Made by a program: the position numbers and the translations under genes. The notes beneath the pieces are model-generated. The model was not told the origin of the DNA. It did not search any database and worked only from the letters and a program-made list of their open reading frames with translations. This document shows, piece by piece, positions 35,060 through 48,000 of a stretch of 64,000 nucleotides of DNA (the stretch's first letter is position 1; each line of letters starts with the position of its first letter). Location of the stretch: positions 1,054,001 through 1,118,000 of the forward strand of contig NC_079502.1 in the NCBI RefSeq assembly GCF_030052815.1, given 5' to 3'. The DNA is from Hevea brasiliensis (lineage: Eukaryota; Streptophyta; Magnoliopsida; Malpighiales; Euphorbiaceae).

Positions 35060-35525
35060 TTCGTTGGTTTCAAAGGGAGAGGTTAAAAATCCATACATGA
35101 ATAACTCAAATGATCATTTGATCAAGCAACAAGATATATATAGGGATAACTCATCGTGGTTTGTAATTTTTTTTTTCATTGAATTTGAATTTCATTCGCT
35201 ACTTATAATCATAAGAGATAGCAAAATTTTTTAATTTTCATATCATAAAATTACATCCAATTTGATATAAAAAAATATAAATTTAAATACAACTTTTAAA
35301 ATTTTATTAATTAGGAGTCAAAATTATTTTTTTTTATCACAATTATGACCTCATTAATGTTTTGTTAAGATTCTTGTTAAATTATTCATAACTCAGACAA
35401 AATATATTCATTAACCTATGAGTAAAAAAAAAAAATCCTAATATAGCTTATTTAAAAGTATTTTAAACTGAAAATTATTTCATTTAATAAAATAAATTTA
35501 ATTTCACAAAATAAAATAAAATTTT

Positions 35526-35730
35526 AACTTATTAAAATTAAAAAAGTTAATTAAATTACCAAAAGAGTTAAAAACAAAATCCATGAACACAAAGAACTGT
35601 AATAAAGAAGAGCCGCAGAGAAGTGAAGCTTATTAAAATTAAAAAAGTTAATTAAATTACCATAAGAGTTAAAAACAAAATCCATGAACACAAAGGAACT
35701 GCAATAAAGAGGAGCCGTAGAGTAGTGAAG
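35526..35730. repeat. ~102-bp tandem duplication upstream of transporter
   Basis: Two head-to-tail copies, starting near 35527 and 35629, share 'attaaaattaaaaaagttaa', an 'acaaaatccatgaacacaaag' core and 'gtgaagct' ends, with a few substitutions and one single-base indel. Confidence 0.9.
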
Positions 35731-35748
35731 CTGCGATGTTACCATTTC

Positions 35749-35750
<2 letters not shown>

Positions 35751-35785
<35 letters not shown>
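35751..35785. repeat. (CT)n microsatellite in transporter leader
   Basis: A CT dinucleotide tract about 245 bases upstream of the transporter ATG, a common feature of plant core promoters and 5' UTRs. Confidence 0.93.
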
Positions 35786-35789
<4 letters not shown>

Positions 35790-36029
35790 AAATTGTAAAA
35801 CGCTGAAACTAATAAAAAACGATTTTATGGTCTCTTCAATCTCCCCCCTTCTTTGATCTCTCTGTCCTTTTCTACATAAAGTAAGCTATACCTTAATTTA
35901 TGGTTTCTGCTTCTCTCGATTCTCTGCAATTTCATCTTTTTTATTATTTTTTTTAAATGACTGCTGATTTTTTTACCAAATCGATCGGTTTAGTTTTCTT
36001 CAAGCATTTTTGGTTTGCTATTGGGGAGG

Positions 36030-39000
36030 ATGATAGAATGCAGTGTTTGCCACTCCAAATTTTCTCCCACAAGCAAAACCGTTTCCAGAGCTTACGATAG
36101 GCACAGGAGTGATGTTTCTTCCAAAACGCGAGCACTTAACGTTCTTTTGGTTGTTGGTGATTGCATCTTGGTTGGTCTCCAGGTGCTCTTCTTTTTCTTT
36201 CTCTCTTTTATCACTCACTTTATTGATCTATATAGCTTTTGCTTATTTGGGTTTTTGTTTGTTTTGCCAGCCAATATTGGTTTACATGTCTAAGGTAGAT
36301 GGCCAGTTCAAGTTTAGTCCTATAAGTGTTAACTTCTTGACCGAGGCTGCTAAGGTTCTTTTTGCTATTATTATGCTTTTCATCCAGGTATTTTTCAAAC
36401 TTTCGCATCAGGGTTTTGTTTTCTGTTTACATTTTATGGTCTTTTTGATATTTGAGCATGTAACGCAAAGCAAGCAACGTTATTGTCTCATTGGGATAGG
36501 CTCAGTCTCTATTTCTTAGATTATGTGATCCTGATTATTATAATGCTTTATTTACTGATGATTGTCTTTTAGATATCCATTTATTTACTGATGATTAACC
36601 CGATGTTAATGGAACAGCCTCCCATGTAAATATTGTTCCCCCAGTTGAGATTCAGAATGATAGTATGTCAAGATTTAATGTAATTGCATAAGTAAAACAT
36701 CCACAAGACTACACTAGCATGATTAGCTATATCCCAACTGATCATTGCCAAAAATTAAAATAATGAAAAACTAATAGCTGGCCTTTACCGTTCTTGATGA
36801 TATTGTATAATAGAAACTATCCAAATGTTTGCCATTACAAGTGCAAGTTTCCTCCTTTTTTCTTTATGGTTTTAGACTTCTAAGTAAACGAGTTTTGGTT
36901 GAGTTTTCAATGCCTTAGCTTGTTAAGGCTGGTTTTGTTTGGAGTCTTAGTTAATAGACCTAGCCTTTCTAGCTCTGGGTTCAGCAAATTTGGTTCATCT
37001 AGGTCAATTGCCCTATTGACCCTGAACCTGGGGAGTGAGAAACATGCAAGCTTCACATACTTCCTTGTGAATTGCAGTTGGAGATTTTTTCTTTGCATGT
37101 TGTGATTTCTTCATAAATTTTTAGTGTTACTCTTTCTGATTTTTTTTATTCTACTTTCCCCCTCCAGGCTCGAAGTAAAAAGGTTGGGGAGAAACCTTTT
37201 CTCTCTTTTTCTATCTTTGTACAGGTAAGATACTGACGTTTATCACCTTTGGAGTTTTGATTCATTAATATCACGAATACTGTTTGGAACCTTTTGTCAA
37301 ACTTGCTGAATTTTAATTTGGAATTGTTATGCTGTCATTAGTTTCTGGGCTTGTATTAAAACCGTTAGTTCTTTTCCCCCATTCAATGCCTAAAAACTTT
37401 TTATGGCTTGGGTATACTCTAAAAAATGTATATAGTTTTTCTGTGCATTCTTATGATTTTTATTAATTATGTTGAGTTATTAAGGGACTTTAAAGTTCCA
37501 ACCGCTGAAGTTTTCTGGCTCATTTTTTTTTTCTTTTGACTATACTATTCTGCTGCGTGTATTTTCCTTTGCATGTAATGAGTGCTAGATTGAGCAGAAT
37601 AACATTTTCTGATCTTTAGATGCTCATGTATTTCTTTTTCTCCTGCTACAGGCTGCTCGAAATAACGTGCTTCTTGCTGTTCCAGCTCTCCTTTATGCTA
37701 TTAATAATTATTTGAAGTTTATTATGCAGGTAAAAAGTTTCGTATATGAATTGGCTTGCTTTTTTTTTTTTTTTTTGACATGATCTTATGTGATTCACTT
37801 TCTGTGGGAAAGATCTGAACTATTCTTTGTCCTTTCCTGTTGGACCACAAATTTTGAAGCTGTAATTAGTCACAATATTTTAGGCAGTCATATTTGGCAA
37901 TTCACGCTTTTAATTATACTACTTTTTCTGCTGCAGCTATACTTCAATCCTGCAACAGTGAAGATGCTGAGCAATCTGAAGGTAGCCTACAGCATGACAC
38001 ATATATGGAATATTCTGAATCATGATATTTTTCTGAGAAAGATATATCTTTTATGCTTTATCAATGAATGACGTGCTTTCAAGTTCAACTATATTTTTTG
38101 TTTATGATGAATTTCCTGCACATCCATAGTGCAAGAATTCTTGCTTGAATTTGTTTATGACACTAACTTTATTTTTCAATTTTCTAATCACAGTCTGGAC
38201 TTTTTCAATACTCTGTCTGTAAATAGGATTTGGAAGTAAATGAGTAGTTCAAAGATGTCATTATCTGTAGGCTTACTATATTCCTTCTTATTGCACATCA
38301 GTAGAGAAATCTACATGTTATTTTACCTTTTGTGTCTTTTTCTTGTGAATTATTTAATACATTTCATAGTGGGTCTCAAATGTATGCAGGTTTTGGTAAT
38401 TGCAGTCTTGTTGAAAATAATCATGAAGCGACGATTTTCAATTATTCAGGTGAGTAACTCTGAAATTGAAAGAGAGTTGTTAGTAGGAGATTTGAAATTG
38501 CTAAAAAGTATTTCTGTATGTCTGAACTATTCTTTTGATCTGTTAATTCATTATTTGTACCAGTGGGAGGCTCTTGCTCTATTGCTTATTGGGATTAGTG
38601 TGAATCAGTTACGGTCTCTACCTGAGGGCACCACTGCCTTGGGCCTTTCAGTTGCAACAGGGGCATACTTGCATACACTAATTTTTGTAAGTATATGGCA
38701 AAGGTGTTAAATGTTTGGACATACAGTCATAATTTATTACATGCATACAGAACTGTTTAAATTGTGAAATTGCTGAAATCTCTATGTGCAATAACATGAA
38801 TGCATCATATACATTTGTTCTTGTATTGATGCATATGTGTGTGTGTGTGTGTGGTGTTAGAAAAACATGCATGCATGTGTATGCATATTCTATGCAGGGT
38901 GAAGCCAGCAATTCACTCATTTCTTCTTGGTTGTTATGGGGTCTGGGGAATAAAAGTATATATATCTGTGTCTGTGGACAAAACATATGAATTCCATAAG

Positions 39001-42000
39001 AACTTTTTCTTGATAAAAATGTTTGAAGTATTAAATGTTGGAGCATAGTTATGATGAAAATGTGTAAGTTCAAGTCATCCAACAAGGCCAACAAAATTTG
39101 GTGCCAATACCAACAACTTTGGGCCAATAATCATTTGGAATTTTGAATTTGTCTAACATTTTTGACGGACATGCCTTGGGCTATGTGCCATTACTTTGGA
39201 GGCATAAACAAAGCTTTTGCTCATAATCTAATGCCAATGGTTAGGGACATATGATAGATTTGCATTTGTCCAACACTCCCCCTGTATTCTATAATGTACT
39301 TTGATTAATGACATGTTACGTATTATAAAAGAAAGAAGAAGAATGTTGATAAATAGTTGCTTTTAGGAGTTATTTGGGATAATTGTAGGGAATTGTTGTA
39401 ACTGCTTTTTGGAGGGAATTACTTGTGTTGGTTGAATCAGTTGCAGCTGATTGATTCTATTTGAGTTTGTTAGGCGGCAATTACTACTTTTTCTATAAAA
39501 GTACTAGACACTTCTGTAATCAACTCATTCAAGAATGATATTCAACAGTGATATTTCTCTCATCTCTAGATTCTCTTCTCATCTAGCTCTGTTCTTTTCT
39601 CAACTCATCCCTCTTTTTGTTTCTCTTGAAACTCTGCTCAATCTCTATTCTAGGGATTGATTCAGATCTGTTACCTTACATGGCATTGCTTTCATCTTGG
39701 CAATAGAAATGCTGTGGAGAATTGTGCTAGAGAATTTATATAAAGAAAACTTTTGGACTTGATGCAGGTGACTGTTCCATCACTAGCTTCAGTCTATAAT
39801 GAGTATGCTTTGAAGAGCCAGTTTGAGACCAGTATTTATCTTCAGGTGAGTTTCTGGTGCTACATAATGAATGTCGACCTGTTGTGTTGCATGTTACTAT
39901 TTCATTGGTTGCTGCTCAGTTGGAGAAAAAATAGAGGAGTCTTTGGGACGTTGGGAATGTTGGTTATTTACCTTAGTTAGTGTACTATATACATAGATTG
40001 CCTTGTTAATTGCCAGCAAACGTGATTATTGATGATAGTAACCTTGTGGATCGTCTTGGTTAATTCAACCTCCTCAGATTTGTGTGAATCAGAAATTTAT
40101 TTTTTTTAGAAACTTCATGTTCTGCAGCTTTTGAAAGGTTTAGTGATCATTTATTTTGCACATTTTGCAGAACCTCTTTCTTTATGGGTATGGTGCCATA
40201 TTCAATTTCCTTGCCATCCTAATAACTGCCATTTTTAAAGGTATGGACATGTAGCATGCTGTTCAATGCGTGATACTGGTTGTGATGAAGTATCCATTTG
40301 CATGAAGCTTCTCTTTGTATTGTTTGATTGTGAAAATGTAGATTATCAGTTGTATTCTCTCACCTTGAAATCTTCCTTATCACTGTTTGATAGGTTGTGA
40401 TTATTTGATGATTTTGCTTTTCCTTCTTTTTCTATTTTATATTGTTGCTAAATTCTTGGGTTGGTAGTCATTCGGCATACCACAGAGATATTATAGAATA
40501 GTATTAAAAAGTTGCATGTCTGTAATTAGGGGCAAAGCATTCATATACTAATTAGAGAAACACACTAACATACAATTGAATGGTACATGAGTTGTTGAGA
40601 TGTTAAAAATTTAAGCATTTTTAACAAATGATTAATTTATTGTTTAAAATTTTGTTACACCTTAAGCTAAATCAGTGATAGACTGTAAGTGCAAATTTGC
40701 TTTTCAAAATATGGTTCATATAATCTAAAATTGCTTGCAAAATGCAAACTGGAAAGGTGACGGTGAATGCTGCAGTACACCTCATAGCATATATTTCATT
40801 GAAAGCATACTTTTTATTTATTCACCATATGTGCATATGATTGTTTTATTTATTTATTTATTTATTTTGCTCAAGTGGCTGTTTCTCTACGCTTTTAGGT
40901 CCTAGTACCTTGGATATCCTGCAAGGTCACTCAAAGGCTACCATGCTTTTGATATGCAACAATGCAGCACAAGGAATTTTATCTTCTTTCTTTTTCAAAT
41001 ATGCAGGTAATTGAACTTTGTTTAATTTCTTTCTTTATTGTTTAATGTATCTTCATTATTAAGTGCCTCTATATTGAACCTGTCCCAAATATGCTAGTAA
41101 TTGTTTAATTTCTTTTTTTTTTTTATTGTTTAATTTATCTTCATTGTTAAGTGTCGTTACATGGAGCCTTTTATGTTTCAATTGTTAATGATATGTGCTT
41201 GTAACAAAGTCAATACTTAATCTTCATGTGAAAGTGCTCAATATTTTGATGTGGAATATATTTTTTGTATAAAATATGAAGAATGGAGCATTATATGACG
41301 CCAGTCACCAGAGAGGTATTTTTTTTTTCTCTCTTTCAAACAAAACTTTTTAAAGATCTTAAGATGTAATTTTAACAAATTTGATATTAAATATTGTAAT
41401 AATTCAAAATGTAAGATCAGCGCATGTTTCATAGTTTTTGTAGTAAATTTATTCCATGGCAGAACATAGGATGCTTTAACACATACCTTCTCTAAGTTGA
41501 TCATATTTGAGGACACTTATGTAGAAGTTATATATAATTAATACCTTTATAAATTTAAAAAAAAAATTGACCCTGATTGATGGTTAGTTCATAGTTTTGA
41601 ATTTTTGGGATCATTAATCTTTAAAAGTTCTTGTGATTGTGAGATACATTGGAGAATAGATGCACTGGTCATGTCCTTCTATGAACCACTGAGGTCATGT
41701 TATCTATTTCTGATTCCTGCAGATACGATTTTGAAGAAGTACTCGTCAACTGTAGCCACAATTTTTACAGGAATAGCATCTGCTGCACTTTTTGGTCATA
41801 CCCTGACTATGAATTTCGTCTTAGGAATTTCTATTGTGTTCATCTCCATGCACCAGGTACATATTATGCTTTCTTATATCTTATTTTATTTGTTTTCTTT
41901 TCTGAACCTCACATTACATTTGTGATGTGTTTTTTCCTTTTGGGTGGTGGGGTAGGGAGAGGGAAAGAGAGAGAGGTAGCTTGGAATTTTGCTTATCTGA

Positions 42001-45000
42001 TGTTATTATCATATTTTTCTTCAGTTCTTTTCACCACTTTCAAAGGTTAAGGATGAACCACTGAAAGGTGGTCTAGAAATGATGGATGGTGAAAGCAACC
42101 AGAGGTTGGTGCTTTTCTCTTTGCTTTTGTCCATTGACCATTTGTGAACAATTCCATGATTTTTGGTATAATTCTTGGTGAAAATCTCTTTCTCTCTCTC
42201 TCTCTTTCTCTCTCTCTCTAAATAAATTCTATATGATAATTTAGCACTAGTTGGCATCCCAATTCTCAGGAAAATTAATGGAGCTTGTGGATACCTTAGA
42301 AAGGAGAAGGGTGAATATCGCTTGCATTCAAGAGACTAAATGGGTAGGAGAGAAAAGCAAGGAAGTGGGTAATTTAGGGTACAAACTGTGGTTTACCAGC
42401 AATGAGAGAAACAAGAATGGAGTGGGCTTAATCATAGACAGGACATTGAAAGATGCTGTAATAGCTGTTAAAAGAGTAGGAGATAGAATTATACTAGTAA
42501 AGCTAGTACCAGAAGGAGAAACAATAAATGTAATCAGTGCTTATGCCCCACAAATAGGACTAGATAGTGAGAGTAAACAAAGATTCTGGAAAGATATGGA
42601 TGATCTAATGCAAAGCATACTGAATGAATAGAATGTTTTTATTGGTGGAGATTTGAATGGACATGTAAGAAGTGATAGGTAAGGTTATGAAATTGTTCAT
42701 GGAGGTTTTGGTTTTGTCAATCGAAATGAGGAGGGAAAAAGCATCCTGGACTTTGTTATGGCATGCAACCTAATACTAGCAAATACCTACTTTATAAAAG
42801 AGAGTCACGTTTAGTGACTTTCAAAAGTGGGCAAAACTGAAGCCAAATTGACTTTCTCTTAACCAGGAAGATAAATAGAGCTCTATGCAAGGATTGCAAG
42901 GTCAATCCAGGAGAGGTTTTAACAAGTCAACATTGGTTAGTGGTATTGGATCTCAAGTTTAGGAACAACTCAAGTAAGGTTAGAAGAAATAGTGTAGCTC
43001 GAACAAAGTGGTGGGAGTTCAAAGGAGTAAAGCAAGTGAAGTTTAAAAATGAGATGCTCGAGTCCGAAGCATGAAAGCTGGATATGGAGGCCAATGATAT
43101 GTGGATACAGATGGCATCAAAGATTAGAGAATTAGCTAGAAAAGTACTTGGAGAGTCTAGAGGACATGGACCACCTTCAAAAGAGAGATGGTGGTGGAAT
43201 GAGGAAGTACAAAAGGCAATGGAGAGAAAGAGGGAATGGTATAAGAAATTACCTAAGTGTGATAATAATGAGACATATGAACAATATAAGATAACAAAGA
43301 AAAAGATAAAAAAGGCAGTTAGTCAAGCAACAGCGCAGGCCTTTGAAAAGTTATATGAGAAACTTGGAACTAAAGAAGGAGAAAAAGATATTTATAGATT
43401 AGCAAGGAGTAGAGAAAAGAAATATCAAGATCTCAATTAAGTTAGGTGCATTAAGGATAAAGAAGAAAAAATGTTGGTGAAAGATGAGGACATTAAAGAA
43501 AGATGGAGAAATTAATTTGATGAGCTCTTTAATAATAGTCAAAATGGTAATACCGTGAATATAGACTATAAAGCAATAGAAAAGAATGTGAATTATACTA
43601 GAAAGATTAGATCTTTAGAAGTAAAGGAAACACTTAAGAGAATGAAAGTGGGTAAAGCCTGTGGACTTCATGATTGAAGTGTGAAAGTGTTTGGGAGATA
43701 TGGGAGTGGCATGGTTAACTAAATTGTTTAATAAGATTCTAAACTCAAAGAAAATGTCTGATGAATGGAGGAGGAGTATTTTAGTATCTATTTTTAAAAA
43801 TAAGGGAGACATGCAGAGTTGCTCAAACTATAGGGGAATTAAACTCTTGAGCCATACTATGAGGTTGTAGGAGAGAGTTGTGGAACATTGACTATGTCAT
43901 AATACTTCTATCGCTCCCAATCAATTTGGCTTCATGCCCGGTCGTTTAACTATGAAAGCGATCTTTCTCATTAGAAGCTTGATGGGGAAATATAGAGATG
44001 TGAAGAAAGATCTATACATGGTTTTTATCGATTTGGAGAAGGCTTATGATAGTGTTCCAAATGATGTTTTATGGAGAGTGTTAGAACAAAAGAGGATATC
44101 TATTAGGTACATACAAGTGTTGAAAGATATGTATGAAGGGGCAACTACTATTGTGCGCACATTGGGAGGGGACATGAGATTTTCCTATCTCAGTTGGATT
44201 ACACTAAGGTTCAGCTGTAAGCTCGTACCTTTTTACATTAGTTTTAGATGAATTGACAAAATATATATAAAAGAGTATCCCTTGGTGCATGATGTTTGCG
44301 GATGATATAGTTCTGATAGATGAGACGCGAAAAGGAGTCAATAGAAAGCTAGAGTTTTGGATAAGTACTCTAGAGTTAAAAGGCTTTAAGTTAAGCAGAA
44401 GATAGAATACATGCATTGCAAGTTCAGTGAAGGCCGAACTGGTGATAGGGAAGTATTTAGTTTGGATGGATTGGTACTGTTCCAAAGTAATCACTTTAAA
44501 TATCTCGGCTCAATCCTTTAAGTAGATGGGGGATGTGAGGAGGATGTTAGTCATAGGATTAAAGCCAGATGGTTGAAGTGGAGACGTGCCACAGGAGTTT
44601 TATGTGATCGTAAGATTCCCAATAAGTTGAAAGAAAAATTTTACTGTGCAGCCATACGACCGGTCGTGTTATATGGTAGTGAGTGTTGGGCACTGAAGGA
44701 GTCGTATGTGTCTAAGATAAGAGTTGCGGAGATGAGAATGTTAAGGTGGATGAGTGGCCATACTAGACTAGATAAAGTCTGTAATGAGAGTATTAGAGAA
44801 AAGGATGGAGTGGTGCCAATTGAGGATAAATTGAGAGAAGGGAGATTGAGGTGGTTTGGTCATGTGATGCGTAGACATACGGAGTCTCCAGTTAGACGAA
44901 TAGAGCACATTAGGTTAGAGGATAGAAAGAAAAGAAGGGGTAGACCAAAACTGACTTGGAGGAGAGTAGTACAACATGACCTAGAAGCATTATATATTTC

Positions 45001-48000
45001 CGAGGATTTAAGTCAAAATCGTTTAGAGTGGAGAAAGAAAATCCATATAGCCGATCCCAAATTTTTGTGTAAAAAGAGATGATTCTTCTTAATTTTAATT
45101 AATCTGTACATTGGTATATATATACAATTGATTCCTATAATTGTGTTCTAATAATTAGGAAGAAATCCTAAATAAGAAATTCTAAATAGGAATACAGAAT
45201 ACAGAATATACAGAGAAATAATATAATGATTGACTTTCCATAACACTGCCCCTCAAGTTGGAGCATAGATGTTAATCATGCCTAGCTTGTTACAAATGTA
45301 GTCAATCCTAGTTCCATTCAGAGCTTCTGTGAAATTATCTCCTAACCGCTCTCCAATTTTGATTTATCCTGTTGAGATGACCTGTTGTTGAATCTTTTCA
45401 CGAACAAAGTGACAATCAATCTTAATATGTTTGGTCTGCTCATGAAACACCGGATTAGAAGTAATATGGAGAGTAGCTTGATTACCATATCACAATTTTG
45501 CAGGCAGGGAGGTCTTAAAACCTGTCTCATCTAGTAATTGAAGTATCCACATTACCTCACATACTGATTGTGCCATGGCTCTGTATTCGAATTCAGCACT
45601 AGATCGAGAAACTATATTTTGCTTCTTGCTTCTCCAAGACACCAAATTTCCTCCAACAAAAACGCAATATCCAGTAGTTGACCTCCTGTCAACCTTAGAT
45701 CCAGCCCAGTCGGCATCTGAAAAACATTCAACATTCAAATGCCCATAATTACCATATAACAAACCTCTTCCTAGAGCGCCCTTTAGATAACACAAGATTT
45801 GTCCCAAGGCTTCCCAATGAGCAACAGTTGGGGAAGACATAAACTGAATTACCATACTAACAGCAAAAGCAATGTCAGGATGAGTGACTATAAGGTAGTT
45901 CAATTTTCCTACTAATCTCCTGTATCTCTCTAAATCTTCAAACAACTCACTATCCCTTGCTAACAGTTGTAAATTTGGAGTCATTGGTGCACTACAGGGT
46001 TTAGCACCTAATTTTTCTATCTCTATCAATAGTTTGATGGCATATTTTCTTTGAGACAAGCAAATACCCTTCTTACTTCTCATAACTTCAATACTCAAAA
46101 AATACTTTAATAATCCTAAGTCTTTGGTCTGAAACTGGGTTTGGAGGAAGGTTTTAAGAGATGAAATACCTGCAGAGTCACTCCCAGCGATGATAATGTC
46201 ATTCACATAGACTACTAGGAGAATTAGACCGGCCTCAGATTGCCTATAAAATACTGAGTGATCTCACTTACTCTTTTGCATACCAAATTCCTGTACTGCT
46301 TCATTGAATCTCCCAAAGTAGGCCCTAGGACTTTGTTTTAAGTCATAAAGAGACTTCCGAAGCCTACAAACTTTACCCAACTCCCCCTGAGCAACAAACC
46401 CAAGTGGTTGCTCTATATACACGTCCTCCTGAAGATCACCATGAAGGAAAGCATTCTTGATATCCAATTGGTGCAGGTGCCAATCATATGTAGCTGCTAA
46501 AGAGATAAACAAGCGAACAGAAGTAAGCTTAGCTACAGGAGAAAAAGTGTTAGAGTAATAAACCCTATATGTCTGAGCATATCCTTTTGCTACAAGGTGT
46601 GCTTTTAACCTAGCCACAGAACCATCGGGATTTACCATTACTGTAAATATCCATTTGCAACCAATAGCTTTCTTACCAGTGGGCAAAGGCAACAGTTCCC
46701 ATCTAACATTAGCATCTAAAGCCTCAATTTCCTCTTTCATAGCAGCACACCAGTCAGGATGAGACAGTGCCTCACCAACAGTATTAGGGACAGGAACTAA
46801 GTCTAAAGAAGTAACAAAACACCGAGAACAAGAAGACGATTGATTATAAGAAACAAAAAAAGAGATAGAGTAAGTACGTAAACGTTTACCTTTACGAAGA
46901 GCAATGTGTAAGTCTAGATCATAATCATGATCAGTATGAGGTACAGGATCTCCCGACGAAGTAGCTGATGGAGGATCTGAGTCAGGAATCTTCAATCTCC
47001 TGGAATAAAATGAATAATGGGAGGTCGAGTAGGTCTAGAAATAGAAGGAACAGGCTGTGGGAGAGGACTAGACATTGGTTGGACAGTATATATTAAGAGA
47101 TTATCCTCCTCCCTCTAACTCTTATGCAGAGATGATTGAGGAAAAAATGGAGTGGACTCAAAAAATGTGACATCTGCAGAAACAAGATAACAATGAAGAG
47201 TAGGAGAGCAACAACGGTACCCTTTTTGGAGCTGGGAGTACCCAAGGAAGACACATTTGAGAGACCTTGGATCCAATTTAGTAACCTGTGGATTAACATC
47301 ACGCACAAAATAGGTACAACAAAAAATACGGGGTTCAACAGGGAACAAAGATTTTGTAGGAAGCAAAACAATATAAGGAATATCCCTATTAAGGACAGAA
47401 GACGGCATACGATTGATAAAAAAATATGCCCTAGAAACTGCATTCGCCCAAAAGTGTTTAGGAACTTTCATCTGAAAAAGAAGAGCACGAGTTACCTCAA
47501 GAAGATGCTGATTTTTTCTTTCGGCTACGCCATTTTGGGATGGGGGTATCCACACAGGAAGACTGATGAAGAATGCTATTTTGTGTCATATAAGAGTGAA
47601 ATTATGCTGAAAAGTATTCTTTGGCATTGTCACTTTTTAATATGCGCATAGAAATATTAAATTGAGTTTTGATTTCATTACAAAAGACACAAAAGATAGA
47701 AAACAACTCTGAATAATTCTTCATTAAATATAACCAGGTAGCACGAGAGTAATTATCAATAAAAGTAATAAAATAACGAAATCCAGTTTTAGAAGTAACA
47801 GAACAAGGACTCCAAACATCAGAATGAACTAACTCAAAAGGGAATGAACCCTGTTTATTGACTCTAGACAAAAAAGGCAAACGATGATGTTTTGCAAACT
47901 GACACGACTCACATTCTAGTACTGATAAAGACTGAAACTGAGGACACAGCTTCTTCATAGTAGACAAAGAAGGATGGCCCAATCTACAATGAGCTTCAAG

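Larger units (their letters stand above)
32810..36029. other. Intergenic between PGLP1 and transporter
   Basis: No supported gene. Two diverged copies of one dispersed repeat are visible at about 33455-33560 and 34880-34985, both containing a 'ccaacc/aac..tttggtat/gag..acttttca..gggagag(g/a)ttaaaaa' core; a third fragment of the core lies at about 35068-35090. The segment 34150-34830 has only short open frames without domains. AT-rich DNA runs from 35160 to 35740. Confidence 0.5.

Noticed and set aside
42060..42257. Minus-strand open frame overlapping transporter exon 12
   Set aside because: It is mostly a CT microsatellite read as Arg/Glu and a shadow of exon 12.
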